A program made the position numbers and the translations under genes. Source: Planctomycetota bacterium (GTDB taxonomy: Bacteria; Planctomycetota; Planctomycetia; Pirellulales; Pirellulaceae). From it: 64,000 bases of DNA. A model generated the notes under the pieces. That model saw nothing but the letters and a program-made list of their open reading frames with translations. It had not been told where the DNA came from and made no database searches. Shown here piece after piece: positions 1 through 8,645 of this stretch; position 1 is the first letter of the stretch; every line of letters starts with the position of its first letter. Where the stretch lies: contig VGZC01000016.1 in assembly GCA_016872725.1 (NCBI GenBank), positions 1-64,000 on the forward strand, in the 5' to 3' direction.

Positions 1-599
1 CAACCTCGCCGACACGCCCGATTGCGGCTTGCCGACTTCTGGAAACCATGCTCAGCGGGGCCAAAACACCGGGGGCACCTCAATCGCCAGCCGCTCCGCG
101 AAGATCCGCTCCTTCCTGGACTGCCAAAACCGCGCATTTCCTCGGCCTTCCCGCCGCAAGTGACCTGGCCAAAGTCTCTTCTTATCAGGATTCGCGAAGC
201 CGCGCATGTCGCCCGTCTTGCCTCGACGAGTGACCTGGTCAAAGTTCGAGTTGGGAGTTGGAGTCCAGGTTGGGGGGGGGGCGAAACCGACGTGCGCGGC
301 TAAACTTTTTGTGGTGGTGTGGTCGAAGAGAGGAACGAATGGCTTGAATGCGCCGGACGTGACGCCTAGGATGCCGCGTGGACGCGGTTGGGCGCCGCCG
401 TGCGGAGTGCGGCTTCGCCCGCCGACGCGATAGGGTGTTGTCGATGTTCCGTTTGCTCTGCGGTTATCGCTTGACTCGCTGCGCCTGTCGATGTCCGGGA
501 AACCGGACATCCTCTCTCGCAGACTAACCCCGCGTCGCCATCTCAAGACTGGCCCTTTTTTGTGAACCGCGCCAGACGCGGTCGCCCAGGAGCGCCACC
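1..599. other. Left-edge region without a recognisable gene
   Basis: No frame in the first 600 bases gives a protein I recognise. The open frames here have irregular composition and no convincing ribosome binding site. The only structure seen is an approximate direct repeat: 130-177 and 200-247 are about three-quarters identical at a 70-base offset, and both end in a block reading GTGACCTGGYCAAAGT. A G-run lies near 273-281. It could be the decayed tail of a gene lying left of the window. Confidence 0.5.
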
Positions 600-1565
600 A
601 TGGTCTCGGACGTTCGTCTCAAGGAACAACTTCCGCGTCTGACGGACCGCATCGTTGAGACCTATCGAACGGTCGGTTCCATCAACCATCTCGGCCATTG
701 TCCGTTGCCGCGCTACGAGGAGGTGACGAGCGCACTTTCGGACCTCAAGGAGATCCTGTATCCGGGATACCGTCGGCGCGAGGGGCTCCATCTCGGGAAT
801 ATCACATACTACATCGGTGAGTTGATCGACGGTTTGCACGACAAACTGACGGTGCAGATCGCTCGAGCTCTTCAACATGAGGACCGAGTGACGACCGAGG
901 CGAATTGCGGCGAGACGAAGGTCGACTATGAAGCGAAAGGCCAGGCGATGGCCATCGACTTTCTCGAGCGGATCCCCGACCTCCGGGCGCTGCTCGCGAC
1001 CGACGTGCGAGCCGCGTACGACGGGGATCCGGCCTGCCGAACGGTCGATGAGGTCATATTCTGCTATCCGGGACTCGACGCAGTCACCGTCTACCGAATC
1101 GCGCATGAACTGCTCGACATCGGAGTCCCATTCATCCCTCGCATGATGACGGAATGGGCGCACCGCGAGACGGGGATCGATATCCACCCAGGAGCGCGCA
1201 TCGGAACACACTTCTTCATCGACCACGGTACGGGTGTCGTGGTCGGCGAGACGTGCGTCATCGGCGACCACGCCAAATTGTACCAAGGCGTAACGCTCGG
1301 CGCGCTCAGCTTTCCGCGCGATGACGCCGGGAATCTGATCCGGAACAAGAAACGCCATCCGACGCTCGAGGATCGTGTCGTGATATACGCGAACGCGACG
1401 GTGCTTGGCGGCGACACGGTGATCGGACACGACTCGGTCATCGGGTCGAATGCGTGGATCACGTCGAGTGTCGAGCCCCACACGTCGGTCGTCCTCGAAC
1501 AGCCTCGATTGCGGGTGAAGTCGAAACAAGAGCGCCGCGTGGGCGAGCCGAACTACCAGATCTGA
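600..1565 (+). CDS. cysE: Serine O-acetyltransferase (EpsC/CysE type)
   Basis: This enzyme acetylates L-serine with acetyl-CoA to give O-acetylserine, the first committed step of cysteine synthesis in the cytoplasm. The 321-residue protein has an all-helical N-terminal half. Its C-terminal left-handed beta-helix carries hexapeptide repeats, beginning near residue 195 ([17 protein letters not shown], then [22 protein letters not shown]), the hallmark of serine acetyltransferases. The length suits the longer EpsC-like bacterial and plant type rather than the 270-residue enterobacterial form. The ATG at 600 follows AGGAG at 588-592 with a 7-base gap, which fixes the start. It converges with the EF-G paralogue downstream. 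No cysK is seen nearby. Confidence 0.93.
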   Translation: MVSDVRLKEQLPRLTDRIVETYRTVGSINHLGHCPLPRYEEVTSALSDLKEILYPGYRRREGLHLGNITYYIGELIDGLHDKLTVQIARALQHEDRVTTEANCGETKVDYEAKGQAMAIDFLERIPDLRALLATDVRAAYDGDPACRTVDEVIFCYPGLDAVTVYRIAHELLDIGVPFIPRMMTEWAHRETGIDIHPGARIGTHFFIDHGTGVVVGETCVIGDHAKLYQGVTLGALSFPRDDAGNLIRNKKRHPTLEDRVVIYANATVLGGDTVIGHDSVIGSNAWITSSVEPHTSVVLEQPRLRVKSKQERRVGEPNYQI

Positions 1566-1569
1566 CCCG

Positions 1570-1596
1570 CGAGCCTCACCGCGCCCGACAGGCTCG
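1570..1596. terminator. Candidate hairpin between convergent cysE and EF-G-like gene
   Basis: CGAGCCT at 1570-1576 is the inverse complement of AGGCTCG at 1590-1596, giving a 7-bp stem with a 13-base loop in the 34-base gap between two convergent stop codons. There is no T-run on either side, so it is only a weak, possibly bidirectional terminator candidate. Confidence 0.3.
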
Positions 1597-1599
1597 ACG

Positions 1600-3696
1600 C
1601 TATTCCTCTTCGTCCTCCTGCACCTTCGCCTTCGCCATGATCTCCTGCTGCACGTTGCCGGGCATCACTTCGTAGTGATCGAACTCCATCGTGTAGCTTC
1701 CCTGACCACCGGTGATGCTCGACAGGGTCCTCGCGTACGTCGTGACCTCGCGCAGCGGCACGACGCATCGCACCGTCTGAAGATTGCCGCCGGCGGAATC
1801 ACTTCCAACGACTCGCCCTCCGCGGCTCGACATGTCGCTATAGACATCGCCGACATTATTCTCGGGCACGGTGATTTCCATATTGACTACCGGTTCGAGC
1901 AAACAAGGCTTGGCTTCCAGAAACACGTTCTTGAAGGCCATCGATCCGGCCGTCTTGAACGCGGCTTCCGAACTGTCGACGGGGTGGTGTTTTCCGAAAT
2001 GGACTTCGACGCACAGGTCTTGAACCTGGTAACCCGCGATGACGCCTCGGGTCAGCCGATCCTTGAATCCCTTCTCGATCGCGGGCAGGAAGTTGCCCGG
2101 AATGACGCCGCCGACGACCGAATCGACCCATAGGAAGTTGTTGACCGCGTCATAATGGTGGGACTTATGGGAAGGAAACCGTTCCTTCGTGATGTACGCC
2201 TCGATTTCGGTTCCGCGCGGCAGCGGGAACATACGGATATGGACCTCGCCGAACTGCCCGCGTCCGCCCGTTTGCTTCTTGTGCCGGTACATGCCCTCGG
2301 CGTTCTGCTGAATCGTCTCGCGGAACGGGATCTTGGGTTCCTTGGTCTCCACTTCGAGCCGATCGCGGCGCAGAAGGCGTTCGCGGATGATCGTCAAGTG
2401 CAATTCACTCATTCCGGTCATCACGAGTTCCTTGGTCTGAGAATCGCGGTCGAGTCGGAACGTGGGATCCTCTTCGACGATCTTGTGGAGCGCGCCGGAC
2501 AGTTTCGTCTCGTCGCCTCGGCTCTTGGGCATAACGGCGAGTCCGACCATGGGCGTCGGAAACTCGACGGGTGGGAGCTCGACATCGCCGATCGTGGACC
2601 CCGTGTGCAGATCGTCCATTTTCGCGATCGCGATGATGTCGCCCGGCCCGGCCTCATCGACCGCATGGGTTTCGGAGGCCTGCACTTCCAGCAGGGGGCC
2701 CAGCTTGACGGGTTTGCGGGCCGTCGAGACGTTGACCGACATGTCTTTCCTCAGCACGCCCGAGAAGACACGGATGAAACTCAGCTTCTGCACGAACGGA
2801 TCGACGCGTGTCCGGAAGACCTGTGCGACGAGCGGTCCGTCGGCGACGGGCGCGATGTCGACCTCGTTGCCGTCCTTCGTCCCCGCGCGGCGCACGTCGG
2901 CGGGAGAAGGGCTGAACTGCTCAAGGCCTTCGAGCAGTTCATCGAGCCCCACTCCGGATTTCGCGGAGCAGCAGAGGATCGGGACGACGGTCCCCGCGAC
3001 CACGGCGCGCCGGGTCAATCGCGCGAGCTGTTCGTCATCGGGCATTTCTCCCTCGAAATACCGCTCCATCACCTGCTCGTCGACCTCGATGATCGACTCG
3101 ATCAGCGGGTCACGGATCACATTCGGGTCGATCAGCGCGCCCGTCGTGTCGGCCGGCGGCTTGAGCGTGCCCATCACGCCGTGAAACGAAGCGCCCTGCC
3201 CGACCGGCACATTGAACAGCGCGCAGCGGTTCCCCCAAAGTTCGCGAATCGAATCGACGAGAGCCGGGAAGTCGAGGTTATCCGAGTCCATCTTGTTGAT
3301 CAGTATCGCGCGGGGGATTCCCGCCTTGCCCGCCTCGTCGAACACGCGCCGCGTATTGACCTCGATTCCCGAATGCGCGTTGATCACGACCAGCGTCAGT
3401 TCGACCGCCCTCAGCGAGGCGATCGTCTGTCCGATGAAGTCGGGATAGCCAGGCGTATCGAGCAGATGGAACCGGTATCCCGAATGTCCGAAATGAACAA
3501 CTTTCGCCTCGATCGTGTATTTGTGGTGTTTCTCCTCGGGATCGAAATCGCAGACGCTCGATCCGTCGTCCACGCCGGGATTCCCCGAAACGGCTCCCGT
3601 CTTGACCAACAGCTTGTCGACGAGCGTGGTCTTTCCCGACGAGCCGTGTCCGCAGACCGCGATATTCCGGATGTTCTCGACATTACCTTTCGACAT
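1600..3696 (-). CDS. Elongation factor G paralogue (EF-G2/FusA2-like translational GTPase)
   Basis: This is a full-length 698-residue EF-G family GTPase. The P-loop is GHGSSGKTT (residues 16-24), G3 is DTPGYPDF near 80 and G4 is NKMD near 135. It differs from canonical EF-G: the P-loop lacks the AHxDAGKTT form, and the switch I region reads KHHKYTI (56-62) instead of the RGITI block. These are features of the second EF-G-like lineage, whose members need not be the main translocase. The C-terminus is acidic (EDEEE). It stands alone rather than in a str operon with rpsL, rpsG or tuf, again suggesting a paralogue. A GAGGG sequence precedes the ATG. Family assignment is firm; the cellular role is not. 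Confidence 0.9.
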   Translation of the reverse strand: MSKGNVENIRNIAVCGHGSSGKTTLVDKLLVKTGAVSGNPGVDDGSSVCDFDPEEKHHKYTIEAKVVHFGHSGYRFHLLDTPGYPDFIGQTIASLRAVELTLVVINAHSGIEVNTRRVFDEAGKAGIPRAILINKMDSDNLDFPALVDSIRELWGNRCALFNVPVGQGASFHGVMGTLKPPADTTGALIDPNVIRDPLIESIIEVDEQVMERYFEGEMPDDEQLARLTRRAVVAGTVVPILCCSAKSGVGLDELLEGLEQFSPSPADVRRAGTKDGNEVDIAPVADGPLVAQVFRTRVDPFVQKLSFIRVFSGVLRKDMSVNVSTARKPVKLGPLLEVQASETHAVDEAGPGDIIAIAKMDDLHTGSTIGDVELPPVEFPTPMVGLAVMPKSRGDETKLSGALHKIVEEDPTFRLDRDSQTKELVMTGMSELHLTIIRERLLRRDRLEVETKEPKIPFRETIQQNAEGMYRHKKQTGGRGQFGEVHIRMFPLPRGTEIEAYITKERFPSHKSHHYDAVNNFLWVDSVVGGVIPGNFLPAIEKGFKDRLTRGVIAGYQVQDLCVEVHFGKHHPVDSSEAAFKTAGSMAFKNVFLEAKPCLLEPVVNMEITVPENNVGDVYSDMSSRGGRVVGSDSAGGNLQTVRCVVPLREVTTYARTLSSITGGQGSYTMEFDHYEVMPGNVQQEIMAKAKVQEDEEE

Positions 3697-3786
3697 TCCT
3701 GAATCCCTCGTTTGCCTAAGCGTGTCGTCTTGATCGAGTCGATCACGAGCGGGACCGCGTCGAATGACGCCGGACCGCTCATCGAA

Positions 3787-4539
3787 TCAACGGATAGTCG
3801 TTGACTCCGTCTTGGATACGGCCGCCGCCGCGCCCCAACGGAGGGCATCGGCGAGCGGGATGGCGTTCTCGTACAAAGCGCGGCCGATGATGCAACCGGC
3901 GATCCGCAATTCGGCGAGCCGCCGGACATCGTCGATCGTGGTCACTCCGCCGGAAGCGACCAAGGGCAGAGCGGTCCGATCGCGCATGACGCGGATGGCC
4001 TCGATGTTGGCGCCCTCCATCATGCCGTCCCGCGCGATGTCGGTGTACACGACGGCGGCGATCGGCTCCTCGGCGAACTGAACCGCCAAATCGGCGGCCG
4101 TCACGCGGCCCATCTCGCGCCACCCGTCGGTCGCGACGATGCCGTCCCGCGCATCGAGTCCCAACACGAGCCGCCCGGGATGACAACGGCACATCGCCCG
4201 AAACCAATCGGGGTCACGCACGGCGCGTGTTCCGACGACGAGCCGGTCAATGCCGAGATCGAGCCATTCGCCGATTGCATGGGCATCGCGAATTCCGCCG
4301 CCGAGTTGGCAAGTGAGGCCCGTTTCGACAACGATCCGCCGAACGACTTCGCCGTTCGCCGCGCGGCCGTCGCGGGCGCCGTCGAGGTCCACGAGATGGA
4401 CGTGCGTGGCTCCCTCCCCGCGCCAACGTCGAGCCACCGCGACGGGATCGTCCCCAAAAACGGTCTCCCGGCCGTAGTCGCCTTGCCGCAAGCGGACGCA
4501 CTTGCCTCCTCGAAGATCGATTGCCGGCCAAATCTGCAT
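3787..4539 (-). CDS. hisA: Phosphoribosylformimino-5-aminoimidazole carboxamide ribotide isomerase HisA
   Basis: HisA performs the Amadori isomerisation of ProFAR to PRFAR in histidine biosynthesis. The 250-residue TIM barrel begins MQIWPAIDLRGGK, with catalytic Asp8, and carries the second catalytic Asp at 129 (VLGLDARDG). Phosphate-binding loops are seen at QLGGGIRD and VASGGV, so the active site looks intact. The frame stays open upstream of this ATG, but the extra residues are arginine-rich and unlike the family, so the start at 4539 is preferred. The gene lies 107 bases downstream of hisH on the same strand, and the two are probably co-transcribed. HisF, the partner of HisH, is not in the window. 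Confidence 0.95.
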   Translation of the reverse strand: MQIWPAIDLRGGKCVRLRQGDYGRETVFGDDPVAVARRWRGEGATHVHLVDLDGARDGRAANGEVVRRIVVETGLTCQLGGGIRDAHAIGEWLDLGIDRLVVGTRAVRDPDWFRAMCRCHPGRLVLGLDARDGIVATDGWREMGRVTAADLAVQFAEEPIAAVVYTDIARDGMMEGANIEAIRVMRDRTALPLVASGGVTTIDDVRRLAELRIAGCIIGRALYENAIPLADALRWGAAAAVSKTESTTIR

Positions 4540-4646
4540 GGGAATCGCCGCACGTTCGCGAGCCGCCGAGTGATCGGCCGCCCCAAGAAAAACGAAACCG
4601 GCAATATGCCACACGGGGCCCACGGTGGCAAGTCTGCGCGGGCGTT

Positions 4647-5264
4647 CTAGACCGGACGCGCGACACGCACGAACCGTTCCAGGAGTTTCAGCCCGGACGC
4701 TTGGCTTTTTTCGGGATGGAACTGGGTCGCGAAGAGGTTCTTGCGGCCGATCATCGAGCAGAACGGGCCGTCGTAGTCCGTTTCGAGCGCCACCAGCGAC
4801 GGGTCCGCGGGCCGCACGTAATAGGAATGGACGAAATAGCAATAGGCGCCGTCGTCCTCGGGTTCCATCAGCGGCGTGCGCGATCGGATTCGGACTTGGT
4901 TCCAACCCATGTGGGGAACCTTCAGGCCGGGCCGCGGAGCGAAACGAGCGACGTCCCCGCGCACAATGCCGAGCCCTTCGTGTTCGCCATCCTCGTGGCT
5001 GACGTCGAAGAGCAGTTGAAGGCCGAGGCAGATCCCAAGAAAGGGTTTGTCTCCTTCGATCGCGGCCCGCAGGGGTTCCGTCAATCCCCTCCGCCGCAAT
5101 TCGGCGATCGCATCGCGGAACGCGCCGACTCCCGGCAGGATCACGCCATCGGCGCGCTCCATCTCACGCCAATCCGATGTGACGACCGCCTCCGATCCCA
5201 CGCGTTCCACGGCCTTCTGGACGCTCCGGAGGTTTCCCATTTGATAGTCGACAATGGCGATCAT
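4647..5264 (-). CDS. hisH: Imidazole glycerol phosphate synthase, glutaminase subunit HisH
   Basis: HisH hydrolyses glutamine and channels ammonia to HisF for imidazole glycerol phosphate formation. The 205-residue protein is a class I glutamine amidotransferase. The nucleophile is Cys79 in GICLGLQLLF, and His183 and Glu185 (FHPEKS) complete the triad. The opening MIAIVDYQMGNLRS is typical of the family and starts directly at the ATG. It is the first gene of a hisH-hisA pair, behind the promoter-like sequence at 5325-5354. The hisF product that completes the enzyme must be encoded elsewhere. Confidence 0.96.
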   Translation of the reverse strand: MIAIVDYQMGNLRSVQKAVERVGSEAVVTSDWREMERADGVILPGVGAFRDAIAELRRRGLTEPLRAAIEGDKPFLGICLGLQLLFDVSHEDGEHEGLGIVRGDVARFAPRPGLKVPHMGWNQVRIRSRTPLMEPEDDGAYCYFVHSYYVRPADPSLVALETDYDGPFCSMIGRKNLFATQFHPEKSQASGLKLLERFVRVARPV

Positions 5265-5324
5265 GCGTGCTCCGGCGCGTCTTGGGGTCGGCTCGCGCGG
5301 CGCGTGCCGCGGGCCAAGCCGTCT

Positions 5325-5354
5325 ATCCTAGAACGGAGGCCCCGCTGTTCTCAA
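5325..5354 (-). promoter_or_regulatory. Predicted sigma70-type promoter for hisH-hisA
   Basis: Read on the minus strand, TTGAGA (5349-5354) and TAGGAT (5325-5330) are separated by 18 bases. The -10 element is about 60 bases upstream of the hisH ATG, inside the divergent gap to purB. Prediction by eye only. Confidence 0.4.
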
Positions 5355-5459
5355 CAGGCCTCACCGATCAGAATGAGCCCTGAAGTCAGGCCGGGGTTCG
5401 CGGCCGCCGCGCGATGAAGAACCGGCGCGAGAGGGCCTTCCATCTTCCTGGATCGTCGC

Positions 5460-6887
5460 ATGGATCACAACGAATACGCAAGTCCGCTCAATACGCGGTA
5501 CGCATCCGCCGAAATGAGGCGGCTTTGGGGCGAACAACGCAAGTTCGGCACATGGCGCCGCCTCTGGGTGGCGCTCGCCGAGGCCGAACGGGAACTCGGG
5601 CTCGACATCACCGACGAACAAATCGCCGAAATGCGGGCGCAGGTCGACGCGATCGATTTCGAATCGGCTCGGCAATACGAGCGGAAGTTGCGTCACGACG
5701 TCATGGCTCACGTGCACACGTTCGGCGACGCCTGCCCCTCCGCTCGCAAGATCATCCACTGGGGAGCGACGAGTTGTTTCGTGACGGACAACACGGACCT
5801 GCTCCTCATGCGCGACGCGCTCGTCATCGTCCGGCAGCGGATCGCCGACGCGCTCGCGCAGCTCGCCCAATTCGCTCGGCGGCACCGCGAAACGGCCTGC
5901 CTCGCGTTCACCCATTTCCAGCCCGCTCAGCCGACCACCGTCGGCAAACGCGCGTGCCTCTGGGCCCAAGACCTCGTGCTCGACGTGACCGAAATCGAGC
6001 ATCGCCTCGCGCGGCTCCAAGCGCGGGGCGTCAAAGGAACGACGGGCACCCAGGCGAGTTTCCTCCAATTGTTCGATGGCGATCACGAAAAGGTGAGGGA
6101 ACTCGAACGGCGTGTCGCCGCCAAGATCGGTTTTGAATCGACCTTTGCCGTAACCGGCCAGACCTACCCCCGCAAAGTGGATTCCCAAGTCCTCGACGCG
6201 CTCGCCGGCATCGGCCAAAGCGCCCATAAGGCGGCGACCGACCTCCGATTGCTCGCCGGCCGGAAGGAGATCGAAGAACCGTTCGAGACCGACCAGATCG
6301 GATCATCGGCCATGGCGTACAAGCGGAACCCGATGCGATGCGAGCGTATCTGTGGACTTGCCCGCTACCTCATGGCCCTTCCGCCGGTCGCCTCGCAAAC
6401 CGCCGCGACACAGTGGATGGAACGCACACTCGACGACAGCGCCGCGCGCCGGATCGTCCTTCCCGAAGCGTTTCTCGCCGTCGACGCGATCCTCATCCTG
6501 TACGTCAACGTGATGTCGGGCGCGGTCGTCTATCCCGCCGTCATCGCGCGGCACTTGGCCGAGGAGCTTCCGTTCATGGCGACCGAGGGCCTTTTGATGG
6601 AGGCTGTAAGGGCGGGCGGGGATCGCCAGGACTTGCACGAGAGGATCCGAAAACACAGCCTCGCGGCGGGTGAGGAAGTCAAAGTCCACGGGCGTCCCAA
6701 CGATCTCGTCGCCCGGCTTCAAGCCGACCCCGCGTTCCAGTCGCTCGATCTCGATGCGATGCTCGATCCAAGCCGCTATGTGGGTCGAGCGCCGCGGCAG
6801 GTCGACGAGTTCCTTGATGAGATCGTCGCGCCCATCCTCGCTCGCCTTCCCACGGGCTTCGCGCCGACCGCCGAGGTTCGCGTCTGA
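5460..6887 (+). CDS. purB: Adenylosuccinate lyase
   Basis: PurB removes fumarate from SAICAR and from adenylosuccinate, so it acts twice in purine synthesis. The 475-residue protein belongs to the fumarase/aspartase superfamily. The family signature [11 protein letters not shown] lies at about residues 281-291 and holds the flexible catalytic serine loop. An upstream [10 protein letters not shown] segment and the substrate-binding TQASFLQLF region are also present. The start [16 protein letters not shown] matches family N-termini and has no long extension. It is divergent from hisH-hisA and ends 13 bases before the convergent lipoprotein gene. Confidence 0.96.
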   Translation: MDHNEYASPLNTRYASAEMRRLWGEQRKFGTWRRLWVALAEAERELGLDITDEQIAEMRAQVDAIDFESARQYERKLRHDVMAHVHTFGDACPSARKIIHWGATSCFVTDNTDLLLMRDALVIVRQRIADALAQLAQFARRHRETACLAFTHFQPAQPTTVGKRACLWAQDLVLDVTEIEHRLARLQARGVKGTTGTQASFLQLFDGDHEKVRELERRVAAKIGFESTFAVTGQTYPRKVDSQVLDALAGIGQSAHKAATDLRLLAGRKEIEEPFETDQIGSSAMAYKRNPMRCERICGLARYLMALPPVASQTAATQWMERTLDDSAARRIVLPEAFLAVDAILILYVNVMSGAVVYPAVIARHLAEELPFMATEGLLMEAVRAGGDRQDLHERIRKHSLAAGEEVKVHGRPNDLVARLQADPAFQSLDLDAMLDPSRYVGRAPRQVDEFLDEIVAPILARLPTGFAPTAEVRV

Positions 6888-6900
6888 TCGAGTGGTCCGG

Positions 6901-8445
6901 TCATTTTCGGATCTGGAAGGAGACGGCCGTCGATTGCCCGAATTTCTTTCCCTTTTTGTCCTCGAGCATGACTCGGATCTTGTACGAACCCGGTTCGAGG
7001 TCCTTGGGAAGGAACACGCGATAGGGAATGAAATAGTCGGTCCGCAGGTTTCGGGAGACCTGCTTGTCGTCCGGCAAGTCGTAGTCCGCGATCGGATGGC
7101 CGTCGCTCGTCAGGATCTGATACGCGCCGTGCAATTCCGTCTCAAATCCCTCGGCCGATGATTCGAATGCGAAATTGAGGACTTCGACATAGAGGATCAC
7201 CTCCTGCTCGGGCGCGAATGCGTACGGTTCAAACTCCTCGAATTGGCCGAAGCTGTCGACCCTCCTGCAGATCGCCGGATTGCGCACTTCGAGCGGGCTC
7301 GTGGCGGCGAGGTGTTGAACGGCCTCGCGGAAGTGGTGGATGGCGAGTTTTGATCGGCGGGACGGAATCGGAGGCCCGTTCGGATCGGTCAGCTCGTACA
7401 AGCCGGCAAGGGCCATCTTCCAAAAGTCCTGCCCTCGCGCATCCAGTCCCTCGATGGGACGCGCCGCATCGTCGCGACGCCCATCCGTCACGTACAGCAT
7501 GCGAAGGGCCGCTTCGAGCCGATTGCGCTCGTCGGATTCCACCGCGGCATCGGCGAGTTCCTTTTCGAGCGACGCGATCGCCTGTCGCAGATCCCGACGC
7601 CATTGCCCAGGCTCGACGCCCCCGGCGTCGGCCTCGGTCGCCGCCGCGCCGTTCGACGAACCGGTTTCGTTCGAACTCGGTTTTCGTTCGGAATCGGCCC
7701 CCTGCGCGATCGCCGTGCTCGACTCCGCGGACTCGGACCCCGATGGCGGTCGCCGCGTTTCCGGTTGACTTGATGAAACCGAGTCCGTTCCGCCCGATGC
7801 GGTACTCGTTTGAGGTGCGTTCGGCGAAGCGTTCGGCGGAGTGGATTCCCGGCTCGGTTCTCGCGTCGCGGCCGGAGCCGTCGATCGAGGCGAAACGCCC
7901 GGCGGCGGAGGCGTCGGGGAAGGCGCGGCAATCGATCGAGACTCAACCGGCGGAGTCGGCGTCGACGATGACGAAGCGGGGTGAGTCGCGGGCGTCTGGG
8001 AATCCGGTCGCGGACTCGCCGACTCGGGCGTGTCGGAAACCGTCCCTCGGGCCGTATTCGCCGAGAACTGATCGGCGAGCAGTTGCCGCTGTTCGGCGGT
8101 CAACCTGTCATCCGCCACGATCGCCGATCCTCCGTCCGTCGATAGTCTGTCCGGGACCGCGCGAGCCGCCGCCGATGTCCCCGCGGCTGGTTCCGAGTCC
8201 GTCGGTTCCACCGGCGCCTTGCGCGCCGCGTGCGATCGCGATGACTCGGACGACGCCGTATTCGCGTGCGGCGTCGACGATGCGGACGCGCCGTGTTCAG
8301 ACTCGACGGGAGGCCAGATCTGCTCCCACGGCCCGTCCATCACGAGCTTGGGCGCGCAGCCCGCGACCCAAAGCAGCGCAAACCACACGCTCCATACCGG
8401 GGCGTTGGCGAAGGCCGACGCGATCGCGACGGGTGAACGCGGCAT
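6901..8445 (-). CDS. Putative lipoprotein with long Ser/Thr/Pro-rich region
   Basis: I do not recognise a named family. Starting at the ATG at 8445 gives a 514-residue protein with a hydrophobic segment ending in a lipobox-like VAGC at about residues 26-29, so it is probably a secreted, lipid-anchored protein. A long low-complexity Ser/Thr/Pro/Ala-rich stretch follows (about residues 40-270), then a folded C-terminal half. Its end resembles a beta-sandwich of the kind that describes drug-like or effector-like additives (DLEPGSYKIRVMLEDKKGKK near the C-terminus). The frame is open upstream to 8583, but those residues are arginine-rich and would mask the signal peptide. It is convergent with purB. 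The function is unknown. Confidence 0.75.
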   Translation of the reverse strand: MPRSPVAIASAFANAPVWSVWFALLWVAGCAPKLVMDGPWEQIWPPVESEHGASASSTPHANTASSESSRSHAARKAPVEPTDSEPAAGTSAAARAVPDRLSTDGGSAIVADDRLTAEQRQLLADQFSANTARGTVSDTPESASPRPDSQTPATHPASSSSTPTPPVESRSIAAPSPTPPPPGVSPRSTAPAATREPSRESTPPNASPNAPQTSTASGGTDSVSSSQPETRRPPSGSESAESSTAIAQGADSERKPSSNETGSSNGAAATEADAGGVEPGQWRRDLRQAIASLEKELADAAVESDERNRLEAALRMLYVTDGRRDDAARPIEGLDARGQDFWKMALAGLYELTDPNGPPIPSRRSKLAIHHFREAVQHLAATSPLEVRNPAICRRVDSFGQFEEFEPYAFAPEQEVILYVEVLNFAFESSAEGFETELHGAYQILTSDGHPIADYDLPDDKQVSRNLRTDYFIPYRVFLPKDLEPGSYKIRVMLEDKKGKKFGQSTAVSFQIRK

Positions 8446-8645
8446 GCGAACGATCTCGACAAGGAAACAACCCGAACCGGCCAAGCTCGACGCGAACAGA
8501 CGCCTCGCCCCGCGCGCGACGCGTCGAAACCGTCCGCATGGCGCGCGGGGACGGATCGTAGGCGAACGGTCCCTTCTCCGCAAGCGAAACGGGGCAATTA
8601 GGGAGAAATAGGCTTGAATGAACCGCCGGCCTCGGCATCACGCCG

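Noticed and set aside
52-546. A 164-codon minus-strand frame at the left edge
   Set aside because: No ribosome site, poor composition and no recognisable motif; it overlaps the approximate repeat.
2155-3702. A long plus-strand frame of 515 codons
   Set aside because: It is antisense to the EF-G paralogue and has no domain; the GTPase motifs are clear on the other strand.
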